NCBI GenBank assembly: GCA_025558075.1
Contig: JAHLKF010000013.1
Span: 186,001 to 250,000 of the forward strand
Length of the DNA stretch: 64,000 bases
Direction of reading: 5' to 3'
Origin: Gaertneriomyces semiglobifer
Lineage: Eukaryota; Chytridiomycota; Chytridiomycetes; Spizellomycetales; Spizellomycetaceae
This document shows positions 22,901 through 32,168 of this stretch, piece by piece. Below the pieces are notes generated by a model. The model saw only the letters and a program-made list of their open reading frames with translations, searched no databases and was not told the DNA's origin. Both the position numbers and the translations under genes were made by a program. The stretch's first letter is position 1; each line of letters starts with the position of its first letter.

Positions 22901-23456
22901 ACGGCGCAATGATCCAAGCACCCCTTCTGCATGCTGTAATGGTGTTTTTTTGGTGGATTTTAACCCTCTTGACAGGGATCCAGAGAGACCCCTAGGATTC
23001 ACAGGTGCCAGAGTGTGGGGTGCATGAATTACCGGTTTCACCGACTCTTCATCTGCTCGGAGGGGAGGTAATCCTTTACTTCGAGGACCTCCAAGAGCGT
23101 TCATAGATCCGTATCTCATGTCTCGATCTGTGTCAGTGACTTTAAGACCTGGTAAGGATTTCACCCGGGACATGCGACTAGTAAGAGGTCGCGCAGTAGT
23201 GTGCACCTGCTCCCGCTTCAGTGCCACCATGTCACGAAATGACATACGGTTCTGTCCCTCATCCATACTGTGTGTGACGCTATGCCAGTCGGCCTGCAGC
23301 ATAATTCCACCAATTTTGGCGTGTTTCCCGTCGGAGTTTGTCCACACGCGTCGCTGTCTGCTTACCTCATATCGTATCAATCAACATCGCGATACTGGAC
23401 TTTGCACACCATTTCTCCTCGACGAGCTCAAAAACGTAGCTGTCTCCTGCAGTCAT
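19997..23456 (-). CDS. Split condensation-domain-like protein with inserted coiled coil and SAM-like segment
   Basis: The model has five exons (23401-23456, 22535-23357, a 26-nt microexon 22454-22479, 20151-22397 and 19997-20087) and 1080 residues. Residues 1-330 are basic and disordered. Residues 350-500 look like the first half of an NRPS condensation domain (TQYPVTPYQLAIY, YRVLRTRL, the helix IAKEILGLYAQ). About 560-615 is coiled coil, 670-712 resembles a SAM domain (FAGMTEAQVTDIGLLSKDRR), and 710-760 is a second charged helix. Residues 862-1037 look like the second condensation half (DQYLIGVVNSFRRNG, LTDTIPLKVDF). The HHxxxDG catalytic motif is replaced by TVVADELS, so acyl transfer is unlikely. 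There are no adenylation or carrier domains nearby. The microexon and last exon are strongly supported by frame. The first exon, with a 43-nt intron and a GTCCAG donor, is tentative; otherwise the start is an internal Met. The function is unknown. Confidence 0.75.
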
Positions 23457-23555
23457 TGTCTCTGAGGACGGCTATACCGTACTGCTCCTCTTCAGTATCG
23501 CCACTCCTCGGTCTCGACTGCACCCCTTTACTGTGCAGAACAACAACACAACAAG

Positions 23556-24804
23556 ATGTTCGTCAGAGCTTCTACCCGGATAGCACTACCGCGGGCTGCC
23601 GTGTCTCTCAGGGTTGCCCCACGAGCCTTCTCTACTACAGTAATCGCTCGTGCAGAGGACGCTTACTCGTTTAATTTTCCCGAATCTCATTTTGATTATC
23701 ACAACTGCGGCCCGCTTTCTCTTGAGACAACAGCAACCAAGGATGAATTACTGGAAATGTACAAGAATATGGTAACCATCAGAAGGCTGGAAACGGCGTC
23801 GGATCAGGTGAGGAAGCCGTTGCTGTTTACTAGAGATGACCTTGCACGAGGTTTACCGACACCGATTGCAGCTGTATAAGGCGAAGCTCATACGTGGATT
23901 CTGCCACTTGTCTAACGGCCAAGAAGCAGTAGCAGCGGGTATGCATGCAGCCATGACTAAAGACGATGCTCTGATCACCGCCTACCGATGCCACGGTTTC
24001 ACCTTACTCCGTGGAGCATCAGCGATGAGCATTATAGCAGAGCTGATGGGACGGCGCGCTGGTTGTTCCAAAGGAAAGGGAGGATCGATGCATATGTTTG
24101 CTCATGAGTTTTACGGTGGAAACGGTATTGTTGGTGCTCAGGTCCCTATCGGTGCCGGAATCGCCCTTGCCCAAAAATACTTGCAGAAGGGCACAATGAC
24201 CTTTTCCCTGTACGGTGATGGTGCTTCCAACCAAGGTCAAGTGTTTGAAGCTTTCAACATGGCGAAGTTGTGGAACCTTCCAGTTGTATTTGTGTGTGAG
24301 AACAACAAGTACGGCATGGGAACCTCTGCCCACCGCTCTTCTGCCTCGACCAATTATTACACTCGTGGTGACTATGTACCAGGAATTCGTGTGAATGCTA
24401 TGGATGTGCTAGCTGTTCGGGACGCATCGAAGTGGGCCCGTGAGTGGACCCTTTCTGGTAAAGGTCCGTTGGTCATGGAAATGGTGACGTATCGGTACGG
24501 TGGCCACTCTATGTCCGACCCTGGTACTACTTACCGTACTCGTGAGGAGATTCAGAACATGCGCTCGAGGAATGACCCTATCACCGGATTGAAAGAGCGA
24601 ATTCTGGCCAATCAGATCTTGACAGAGGAAGAGTTAAAGAAGATTGACAAAGACATTCGTACGGAAATTGATCAAGCAGTTGCTGAAGCTAAGGCCAGTC
24701 CGGAGCCGGAGGTCTCAGACTTGTATTCGGAGATTTACACCAAAGGCAATGAGCCTGATTTCTTGCGTGGCTGTACACCCGATGAGGTTCACCGCTTCCG
24801 CTAG
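23556..24804 (+). CDS. PDA1: Pyruvate dehydrogenase E1 component subunit alpha, mitochondrial
   Basis: Two exons (23556-23807 and 23872-24804) encode 394 residues. A presequence ([15 protein letters not shown]) precedes the family start, and the join gives [17 protein letters not shown]. The thiamine diphosphate motif is [18 protein letters not shown] and ends in CENN. The phosphorylation loop [16 protein letters not shown] carries the serine that pyruvate dehydrogenase kinase modifies in other eukaryotes. E1 alpha and beta decarboxylate pyruvate and transfer the acetyl group to lipoyl-E2 in the matrix. The gene diverges from the condensation-like gene, with only about 100 bases between the proposed start codons, so the promoters must overlap. 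Confidence 0.97.
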
Positions 24805-25029
24805 AGTATGACATAGAAGAGATAGCTACTGAATCTTAGGAAGATTTGATTGCTCAGCACCTAAAATCAGCGGTGTCGTTCTATCCATTTGCATTGTACC
24901 TGCCCTTACTGAGGGCAATAGACTTCTTAAGGTTGCTTCCTCTTATTGATAGATGGTGCGCGTCGACCATTGCTCTTTTAAACGCTCGCTCTGTCAAAGA
25001 TCGGATTCGCTTGCAGGTCATTTGAAGCT

Positions 25030-27020
25030 ATGTTGGTGAGTCCAGTACGACACGGCAGCCAGTGCGTTCCCTAATATCTTTGGTTCTCCAGACAGTTGAT
25101 TTGTCCCCGTCACGGAGAACGCAAACGCGTCGTAGTAGTTCAGCGAGGCTGGACTGTTCGTCCCCCAAACACCAGGTGCCCGTACGCTTTTTCACCCCGC
25201 CTCGAGCTGCCTCACACGTAGCATGGAACGAACTGGACGAGAAGCCTTTTGCACTTTCCGCAGAGACTACAGTGGGTGAGCTTAAAGATGATCAGTCTCA
25301 GCCGGATCATGCCCGTCAACTACTGGAAAACGTCAAAACAGAGCTTCTTCGATTAGGTCAACTTTGGACCGAAGCCCTTGATGATGAAGAAGCAATACCA
25401 GATTCGAATTGGGATACCCGGATGAATGACATCAAGAAGATCATGGACGCGGTTTCAGAAGCCATTAGTGACGAGCAGGTTCGACGTGAGCAGGTGATCC
25501 GGGAAGTTGTTTCGACTAGGGCAGACCTCCAAGCAAATTGTGAGCTTTTAGAGGAAGAAATTCCGGAAGAGATGACTTCGAGATCACGTCTAAATCCGTA
25601 CCAGATACTTTGTAGGTTAAAGCGGATGAGCACGCGCGTGGACGCACTGGCTTGCGAACGCCGGAAGGAGCTAGAGTCATTACGGGCTGAATGGAAACGA
25701 TTAAGGGAAAGCTTGACAGATATAGAGGAAGCTGAAGTTGCGTCATTTCCGGAGAGATTATCTTTGCGGGCTTTGCAAGAAGCGAGATTTATAGTTGACA
25801 TTTTGCAAGCAGAAAGAGACTTGCGCTTAGATGCCCTAGCTGAGGCAGTGTTACAGCTACTGCAGCTGTGCCGTAGCCTTGATTGTCCTGTGCCAGAGCC
25901 CTATACCTTATGCTTAGATGCGCTCTCGAAGGCTGACAGTCAGCAGGACTTAGTTTTGGAAAAGGTCCGGGCAAGCCTGGACAGCGACGTATTACCTTCT
26001 CCGTTAGATTTCTCTCGAGAGGCGATACATGATCTCTTGTATGCATGTGAGACGCTGCGTACAGAGCAGGAAGGACTTTTATCAAGATTGGACGACCTTT
26101 TAAAGGAAATACAGATGTTTTGGGATCAGTTGAAAACACCGGAAAATGCGAAAAAGAATCTTGTGCGGGACATCAAGCGAATACAAGAGTATGCTGATCT
26201 TTCCGAGGAGCTTCGGATTCTTTGGCGTCGCACTATGGAAGAAAAGGTGGACTCCTTACGGACCGAATTGATTGCGCTATGGCAGCAATGTCATGTTCCT
26301 CAAGTCGAGCGTGATACATTTTCTCAGAAAGTCGAGGAGAATTTATACTCGCCTTTAACCGTAGAACTTCTTACGGATGAAATTGCCCGGCTAACCGCAC
26401 GGTTCGAGGAGTACCGCGCCTTATATAAGCAAGTGGAAGATAGAGCGGACTTAATACAAAAGATGATTGATTTTGAAGTGACGGCTTCGGATCCGAAAAG
26501 ACTGTTTCGCCCATCGTTCCAACTACTGGAAGAGGAAAAATTTAGAAAAACTTGCTTTCCCACTCTCTTGCGATTGGAAGATAGCCTACGGAAGGGAATC
26601 GCCGCAATGGAGGCGGAAACAGGACAACCATTCATATGTGATGGTGAGAGATACTTGGACCGCCTTGCAAAAGAAGTTTCGGAACGGTTCGTAAACGAGT
26701 CAGTATTTGTGATAGACCTGGGCGTGGATGGGGCAGCAACGAGTAACCGCCCGCAGACGCCAGCTAGAGCGCGAAGATCTCTACTAGTCAATGCGACAGG
26801 CACCAGCAGCCATGTTACGCCCAAGCCGAGTAGCATTAGGCGGAGCACCTCCACAAGTGCTATTGGTTCTCAAGCACGCGCTAAAAGCCCCACACCAACG
26901 CTCAGGCGGACACCGTCACGGAACCTTTCAAGCACGCCGTCAATACGAGGTGTGACTAGTTCCGGAGCTGGCAGGATCGGAACCAAACTAGGGACAGGTG
27001 CCGGCCAAACACGGCGATAG
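25030..27020 (+). CDS. ASE1: Ase1/PRC1/MAP65 anaphase spindle midzone protein
   Basis: The main exon, 25092-27020, is read from an acceptor because no ATG precedes the conserved part. An ATG-TTG at 25030-25035 followed by GTGAGT supplies a two-codon first exon and a 56-nt intron, for 644 residues. The protein is a long series of charged helices (for example LLRLGQLWTEALDDEE) with the MAP65 motifs ELIALWQQCHVPQVERDTF and LEDSLRKGIAAMEAETG. A Ser/Arg-rich disordered tail of about 100 residues, rich in SP/TP sites, follows. Ase1 dimers cross-link antiparallel microtubules in the spindle midzone and recruit kinesins for cytokinesis. Cdk phosphorylation of the tail is the usual control and would fit this sequence. 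The family assignment is firm; the tiny first exon is an inference. Confidence 0.9.
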
Positions 27021-27517
27021 CAAGATTTTAAACTTAGATGTAGCTCTAGTTTAGCCGTGATCGTGAGTCTGCTCCCAAGTAAACGTGATCAGGATGCAGT
27101 TGGCACGGGTTACAGGCCGGTCTTGTATCCCGAAGGGACAATGATCCGCTGCACGGTTATGACATAAGGCAGGATGAAATGGAACCATTCACTTTGCAGG
27201 CGCACGTTCGCCTTGTTTGCCATTGTTCCACCCAGCAGGCTTGTACTTTAGCTTGGTCTCGCAGGGTTTCGGGCGCACTGCTATCGTATCGCAAATACGA
27301 GAGCGCCGAAGTGTAGTGAGAATGGATTCATCCCTGCTATAGTAGAGCAAGCCTGAAGTACGCACGTCATGCGGGCTTCTTGCTACATAATGAGACATAA
27401 TGAGAGGTATCCTAGTTGTTAGAGTCTAGGTTTGTCCCTGTCAGTGAATTCAAATCAAAAATAGCAGCGCATTATCCAGGAACATCAGCAATAACTATAT
27501 TATGTGGATATATACGG
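27021..27517. other. Convergent intergenic region with overlapping small open frames
   Basis: The stop codons of ASE1 and NOP12 are 497 bases apart, wide for this window. Two minus-strand open frames overlap here: 27189-27398 (69 residues, basic) and 27110-27223 (37 residues, hydrophobic, listed separately). Neither has a recognisable family. Confidence 0.4.
27110..27223 (-). CDS. Possible micro-protein with a hydrophobic segment, doubtful
   Basis: An ATG at 27223 opens 37 codons ending in TAA at 27110. The peptide begins MANKANVRLQSEW and continues with FHFILPYVITVQRIIVP, a single hydrophobic segment preceded by basic and followed by small polar residues. That layout resembles tail-anchored or small inner-membrane subunits, but I could not match a family. 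It might instead be the last exon of a gene whose upstream exon is the open frame at 27224-27398. Confidence 0.22.
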   Translation of the reverse strand: MANKANVRLQSEWFHFILPYVITVQRIIVPSGYKTGL

Positions 27518-28856
27518 TTACTTCCTAGTTCCGCCCTTGGTCGTCTTCTTCGTACCTGTGCTCTTTCCCTTTCCATTATTTCCTTTGGCTTTGCTGGCAG
27601 ATGGAGATCTCTTCTTAACAGCTGCCTTCTTCCCTGTCCCTGGTCGTTGCGCGCGCGCCCCTTCCTGTTTCACCGTAGCATTCTGTTTCGATAGTTTACC
27701 CGTGTCCTTGCACGCACTTACTCTAATCTTCCGCCCAGAAATTTCAGAATCATTCAACGTGATGGCAAGCGCAACCGATGCCCTGTCCTTGAACTGGACA
27801 TATCCGATTCCTTTACCGATATTGGTGGCTTTATCGCGAATAACCCTAACGTAGTCGATTTCCCCGCACTCGGAGAAGGTTGTCCATACAGTCTCGTCGG
27901 ATACGTCAAACGGTAAACCACCAAGAAATACGGACTTTCTGAAATTCTGTTTGTCAAGCTTTTTGTCTTTCCCACTAACCCCGCCGACAACTCGGTCGAC
28001 ACGAATATGCTTTCCCATGAAAACTTTGCCGTTTTCCGCCAGCGCTTTCTCTACCGACTCTTTTTCGGTGAACACGACGTATGCATTCAACGTATCACGC
28101 GATGGATGGAGGGATTTGGTAATAAATGCGGCTTTACGAGGTAAATTTGTTGCTCGCGCCTATCAAGATTGAAAGTCCGTTAATAATAGAAGCTAAAACG
28201 GATAGAGACGCGCCACTTACAATAGACCGAAATCTGATGCTGTCCAACTTTCCGTGTTGAGCAAATAGAGCCTTTAATTCCTTTGTGTGCGCCTTTTCAA
28301 TCACATTCGTGGGCAGGTTGCCGACAAAAATTGTTCGTTCGTTTTTCTCTGTTTCCTCCCGCTCAGTCTCCCGCCGTGACTTGCGCTTTTCTTGTGAAGG
28401 CTTTGCACTGCCACTTTCAACTTTCTCACCATCGTCTACGGCGTCCTCTACTGAGAGCTTTACCGTATCCTTGTCCGCATTGGTCGACGTTTTAACTTTC
28501 TTCGAAGGCTTTGAAGCGTCATTCACGCTTTTTTCAGGTGTGCTCCCTGCTGCAACAGGCTCGGTACTCTTCCGCTTTCGAGATTGCTTTGAAGTCTCGA
28601 CAAGCTTGATTGGCACAACATCTTCCTTGACCTCTTTCGGTGTCGCCTTTTTGATCTTCTTCTTTCCACCATCTTCACCCTCGTTCTTTTTTCTCTTAAT
28701 TCCCGTGGCAGTAGCCGCTGTCTTCGGTGCGGCGGTTTTCGGTGCTAGTGCGCTCGCGACCGCCGGAGCGGTCGCAGGTCCGGCACCAAAGAGCGCATCC
28801 AGGGCGGGATCAATCTTTGTTGAGCCTACCAAGGCTTTCGATAATAATCCGGTCAT
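27518..28856 (-). CDS. NOP12: Nucleolar RNA-binding protein Nop12/RBM34
   Basis: Two exons (28221-28856 and 27518-28159) encode 425 residues, close to human RBM34 at 430. A Lys/Ala-rich N-terminus with nuclear-localisation-like KRKK and KKKIKK clusters is followed by the first RRM (RNP2 ERTIFVGNLP). The 61-nt intron lies inside that domain. The second RRM has RNP2 KSVFLGGLPFDV and RNP1 KGIGYVQFKD. The tail is Lys/Gly-rich. Nop12 acts in 60S subunit and 5.8S rRNA maturation in the nucleolus. The start is the ATG at 28856 (MTGLLSKALVGSTK); the longer open frame upstream begins only with a TTG. The divergent neighbour NHP2 is also a nucleolar RNP gene. Confidence 0.94.
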
Positions 28857-29283
28857 ACTGGCCGTTCTTACGGATGCTGCCTCGCAAAACCCTTTTGCCA
28901 AAATGCCTTTATGTCCTCTGTATTTATTTTTTGTTGAGTTGAATTCCCGACGCGCTGCAACTTGGCGGTGTTAGGGTTATGGACTGCCAATCCACGTGCA
29001 CGCCAGTTGTTTTTCCAAGTTTGCGACTTTTGCAGGACGCTAATGCACCCATCCTAAAGTTCGGCTGGCCGATTCAAAGAACCGCTTGCTGGGAGGTATG
29101 TACGGTGTCTACGGTCTGGTTAGAACGGCGTGCCAGGTTCTAGGATTTTGTTAACTGTTGTTCTCCCTTACAGTGATTGTAGTGATCTTCCTTTTTTTTT
29201 GGTCTCCGAGTCATAACAAGGACCCTACTGATACGCGATTATCGTTTACTTTTTCGCACGTTACCACTTATTACAATTTACAA
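28857..29283. other. Shared promoter region of NOP12 and NHP2
   Basis: This 427-base region lies between two divergent ribosome-biogenesis genes. It carries a CACGTG core at 28993-28998 in the context CACGTGCA and a T-rich stretch near 29190. No coding signal is visible. Confidence 0.45.
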
Positions 29284-29872
29284 ATGGCCAAGACACCGAA
29301 GAAGTCGTCTTCCGAGGCAGCAGCTGTCCCCGCTACTCCTACCAAGACTAAGGACGAGTCGACCGAGAAAGAAGAGTCAGATGTGTCATATGAGACCCGT
29401 GTGAAAGCATGCAGCCCGCTGGCTCAACCGTTAGCTAGTAAGAAGCTTACCAAAAAGGTCCTGAAGACTGTCAAAAAAGGTGGGATGAATCGCCCTGTTG
29501 CTCAGGTCAGCAAGACGGAGGCTGACTTCGTGCTTGTGTTCACTAGCTTCCAAACAAAAGCACATTCGTAGAGGGGTGAAGGAAGTCGTGAAGTCGCTTC
29601 GCAAGGGGAGCAAAGGCCTTGTTGTTATTGCTGGCGATATTTCCCCTATCGACGTCATCTCTCATGTTCCCGTTATGTGTGAAGAATCCGACGTGGCATA
29701 TATCTACGTTCCATCGAAAGAGGACCTTGGGAGTGCGGGATCTACGAAGCGGGCGACAAGCTGTGTGATGGTTATGGATCGAAAAAGGGATGAGATGGAC
29801 TACAAAGAGTTGTTTGAGGAGGTTTTGGATGATGTGAATCAGCTCAACAAAAAACTGATCACCACCATCTAA
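29284..29872 (+). CDS. NHP2: H/ACA snoRNP protein Nhp2
   Basis: Two exons (29284-29479 and 29547-29872) encode 173 residues. An acidic/Lys N-terminus precedes the L7Ae fold: KACSPLAQPLASKKLTKKVL, then across the intron ASKQKHIRRGVKEVVKSLRK, KGLVVIAGDISPIDVISH and GSTKRATSCVMV. These match Nhp2 rather than Snu13 or eL8, because of the longer N-terminus and the SHVP context. Nhp2 binds the kink-turn-like element of H/ACA RNPs, which make pseudouridine in rRNA and snRNA and also stabilise telomerase RNA in animals. The 67-nt intron has a GTGGGA donor. It shares its upstream region with divergent NOP12. Confidence 0.96.
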
Positions 29873-30277
29873 GATTCATGATCATTTAACATAGTTGCAC
29901 GCCCGTTCAGAGTGTGCAAGGAATGAGAATGCACGTGAACGGAAAGAACACTGCTGGAGCCATTACTGGTGGTGCACGCTGGAGATTTGTTAGCTTTGTT
30001 GGCATTTATTATTATTTTGCTTCTGTTGTATTATATTTCAATAAGATCTCTGAATCATGTTCGGATTGTCTGGAGGCAAGCGAATTGACGAAAGTATGAT
30101 TTAACACATGATGAGAAGCAAAGCGAATCATAGTTCCTTTAAGGTCAGTATTTGATTGCGTAAAGAATATGGAAGTGTTTAGATAAACCTGCTCGCTCCC
30201 CCAACAACCTCACCAGTGCTAAAGTGATGGGCCGGTATAGATAGCTTTGACATCGGCGTGCAATAGTGCCATGATAT
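29873..30277. other. Convergent intergenic region between NHP2 and COX6
   Basis: About 400 bases between two stop codons, AT-rich in the middle (29990-30050). There is a CACGTG core at 29932-29937 just downstream of NHP2. No gene is visible. Confidence 0.5.
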
Positions 30278-31067
30278 TTATTCCTCCCACCACCTCTTTT
30301 CCCGCACAAAGTCGAACTGCCCAAGGTCGTTCTTGGGGACAACACCCAACTCGCTCAGTAGAGGTTGGAGAGCCTTCACGTACTGGTCATACTGGCTCCT
30401 GCTGCTGACTTTGTTCTCCAAAGCCTCCAAGATTCGCACAGCAGTCGCAAAAGTGTTGATCTTGCGGGAGGCTTGAAGGGCATCCTGGATAACCTCGAGG
30501 GAAGGTACCCAGTCGGTAGCGAAGATGTGGTTGAGACCGCGCTCAAGTTCGAAATCGTCCTCTACTTCCTGGAAGTGACGACGCCAGTAAGAGACGTACT
30601 TCTCGTAAGAAGACTTGTCGGCAGGGTCAAGATCGTGGGCGGTAGGGTAGTTGGCAATGGTGGGGTCAAGGCTGGTGTGGCCGGCGGGTCCAGACATTTG
30701 CCTGACTGGAAGGGCACGTACTAGACGAAATCCATCACAGCATTAGCAAAGATACATTTACTGAACAATACGGTCATCCATAATAGCGCTCAAAAAATTT
30801 CCGAATCCACTGCGATCCACATAATCAGCAGGCTCGTTTGAATATCCCCTTCTGATATTCGAATTTCGGCTGGCAGGTTCATTCATCTAGATTATTCGGC
30901 CGCCATAATAGCACTTTCAAATCCCACTACTGCGACCATACGCAGATCTATCCTTCGATTTGTACTTTCCCTAGAGGCCGGGACGCGACCAATATCTCCA
31001 AAAGCATACCTGGGGTCAGTGCAGCCCGACGAAGAACCGGCGCAAAACGGACGATCCTGTTCATCAT
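30278..31067 (-). CDS. COX6: Cytochrome c oxidase subunit 6 (Cox6/COX5A)
   Basis: The conserved part, 30278-30720, matches COX5A/Cox6: EKYVSYWRRHFQEVEDDFEL, LNHIFATDWVPSLEVIQDAL and a C-terminus ending FVREKRWWEE. The exon is open upstream of its first ATG (RALPVRQMSGP), so a first exon is needed. At 31010-31067 the minus strand has a start MMNRIVRFAPVLRRAALTP with a GTATGC donor in the right phase, giving a perfect matrix presequence and 166 residues. The price is a 289-nt intron, long for this window. An alternative first exon at 30762-30777 (MTVLF) with a 41-nt intron also fits the frame. Cox6 is a nuclear-encoded structural subunit of complex IV on the matrix side. Confidence 0.93.
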
Positions 31068-31228
31068 GGCGATGGTACTATCGACTGCAAACTAGGAAAA
31101 TGGAACGACAGGTCGTCTCGTTGACCCTGAGAGTGAGGATGACTGGATGCGCGTGCAGAAGGAATGAGGCTGCTGTTGGGCAGACGCCCGTTGAAGATGG
31201 TTGCGACTGTCGAAATGGCAACCGCAGG

Positions 31229-31236
31229 GTCACGTG
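31229..31236 (-). promoter_or_regulatory. GTCACGTG site upstream of COX6
   Basis: This is the CACGTGAC octamer in reverse orientation, 162 bases upstream of the proposed COX6 start at 31067. Read from the minus strand, in the direction of COX6, it is CACGTGAC. Confidence 0.4.
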
Positions 31237-31475
31237 TTATTGATTACGTACACATGATCTGTCAATCTCATCGCCAGTGGGAAAAAATGGTGGATGGTCG
31301 CACGTCAACGAAGACGTAGACTTCGAATTCAGAATGGGGGCAGCAGGAGGTTCAGCTGGAAAACCAATACTCGTTTACACCGAGGCAACCAGCTTGGGTA
31401 CTGAATAACGTCACAGCGGTTGATGAAGCGAGGACATATCTCTTGACTTACCGGACTTTAAGACCTTATCAACAT

Positions 31476-31497
31476 GACTTCGGTTTCCACCGAAGTC
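31476..31497. repeat. Perfect 9-bp inverted repeat with a 4-nt loop
   Basis: GACTTCGGT is followed by TTCC and its exact complement ACCGAAGTC. The hairpin lies in DNA with no supported gene, downstream of the doubtful gene at 31577-31990. It may be a transcript-end structure or a chance palindrome. Confidence 0.55.
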
Positions 31498-31576
31498 GAA
31501 CTTCCAACCGTTACTCGGAACTCACCTCTCAAAAGTGGTGTTCATTGATCTTGGCAGTTGACACATGCGGGTGCAC

Positions 31577-31990
31577 TCAGTATGCGACGTCGTCTGTAAG
31601 CACTGCAGCAATACGGGTGGGTGTGTAAAATAAAACCTAGCTGAACATCACCAACGAACCATGTCCAAACATGTTTGTCGGTGATCCTGGCAGCCATCTG
31701 CAAATTGTCGCGAACGATTGTTGGCGGGTGAGGAGAGGTTTCTAACAATTGAATGCACTCGCCGGCATCTGCGAGAGGTGACGATTATTAAACATGTCTA
31801 ACGTTTGCCTGGGGAAAGAACTGGTTGGTTGCAGGGAGGTCATGATGAAAGTTTCGGCTAGCTCGTTGCGCCACCTTCGATGCATGGCGGACCTTTCTTG
31901 TTCAGTGTCTACAGCACGAAGCCACATCCGCCTAAGCTGCGTCGAAAGCTCACACATCTGGGCATCCGCCGCATTTCCGTTTCTTCTCAT
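31577..31990 (-). CDS. Small hypothetical gene with two or three exons
   Basis: The minus-strand ATG at 31990 opens a helical, charged segment (MCELSTQLRRMWLRAVD, HRRWRNELAETFIM). A second block in another frame reads DAGECIQLLETSPHPP and MAARITDKHVWTWFVGDV, entered by a CTCGCAG acceptor near 31769. A possible last exon ends DDVAY and TGA at 31577-31579. The blocks read like real protein, but the first donor is unclear (a GTTCTT fits the phase) and no family is recognised. About 118 residues are predicted. The gene would diverge from UTP14 with 180 bases between starts. Treat exon ends as provisional. Confidence 0.35.
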
Positions 31991-32077
31991 TCCAAAGCAC
32001 AGCGCTATTTCACAATGCTCTGGATGTCGTCCGGCGCGTTAACTTTTGGCGCAGAGTTCGAACTTCGAACTGGGCAG

Positions 32078-32085
32078 GTCACGTG
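32078..32085 (-). promoter_or_regulatory. GTCACGTG site 84 bases upstream of UTP14
   Basis: The reverse form of the CACGTGAC octamer lies between the doubtful minus-strand gene and UTP14. Spacing to the UTP14 start is close to that seen at POP1 and KRR1. Confidence 0.45.
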
Positions 32086-32168
32086 CTGGCTTGCTTCTTT
32101 TTGCCCAAATTCGCACTTTCACAAGTTCGTAGAAAGCCGCGATAGGTTGAAACCATAATACGCATATC

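Larger units (their letters stand above)
31068..31576. other. Intergenic region with a perfect hairpin
   Basis: No gene can be supported here. Several short plus-strand frames have protein-like composition (for example around 31100-31150 and 31290-31410) but contain stops and no consistent splice sites. The region has a GTCACGTG site at 31229-31236 and a perfect nine-base-pair hairpin at 31476-31497. Confidence 0.4.

Noticed and set aside
19997..23456. Reading the condensation-like gene as part of a non-ribosomal peptide synthetase cluster
   Set aside because: The catalytic HHxxxDG is absent, there are no adenylation or carrier domains, and neighbours are housekeeping genes.
24019..24333. 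Minus-strand open frame opposite PDA1
   Set aside because: Antisense to the thiamine diphosphate region of a certain gene, no protein-like pattern.
30721..30777. A five-codon first exon of COX6 with a 41-nt intron
   Set aside because: It fits the frame and has a CTAAT branch, but the exon at 31010-31067 gives a far better presequence; kept only as an alternative.
31019..31410. Protein-like plus-strand fragments near 31100-31410
   Set aside because: They lie in three frames with stops and no consistent splice sites, and the first overlaps the COX6 presequence exon on the other strand.
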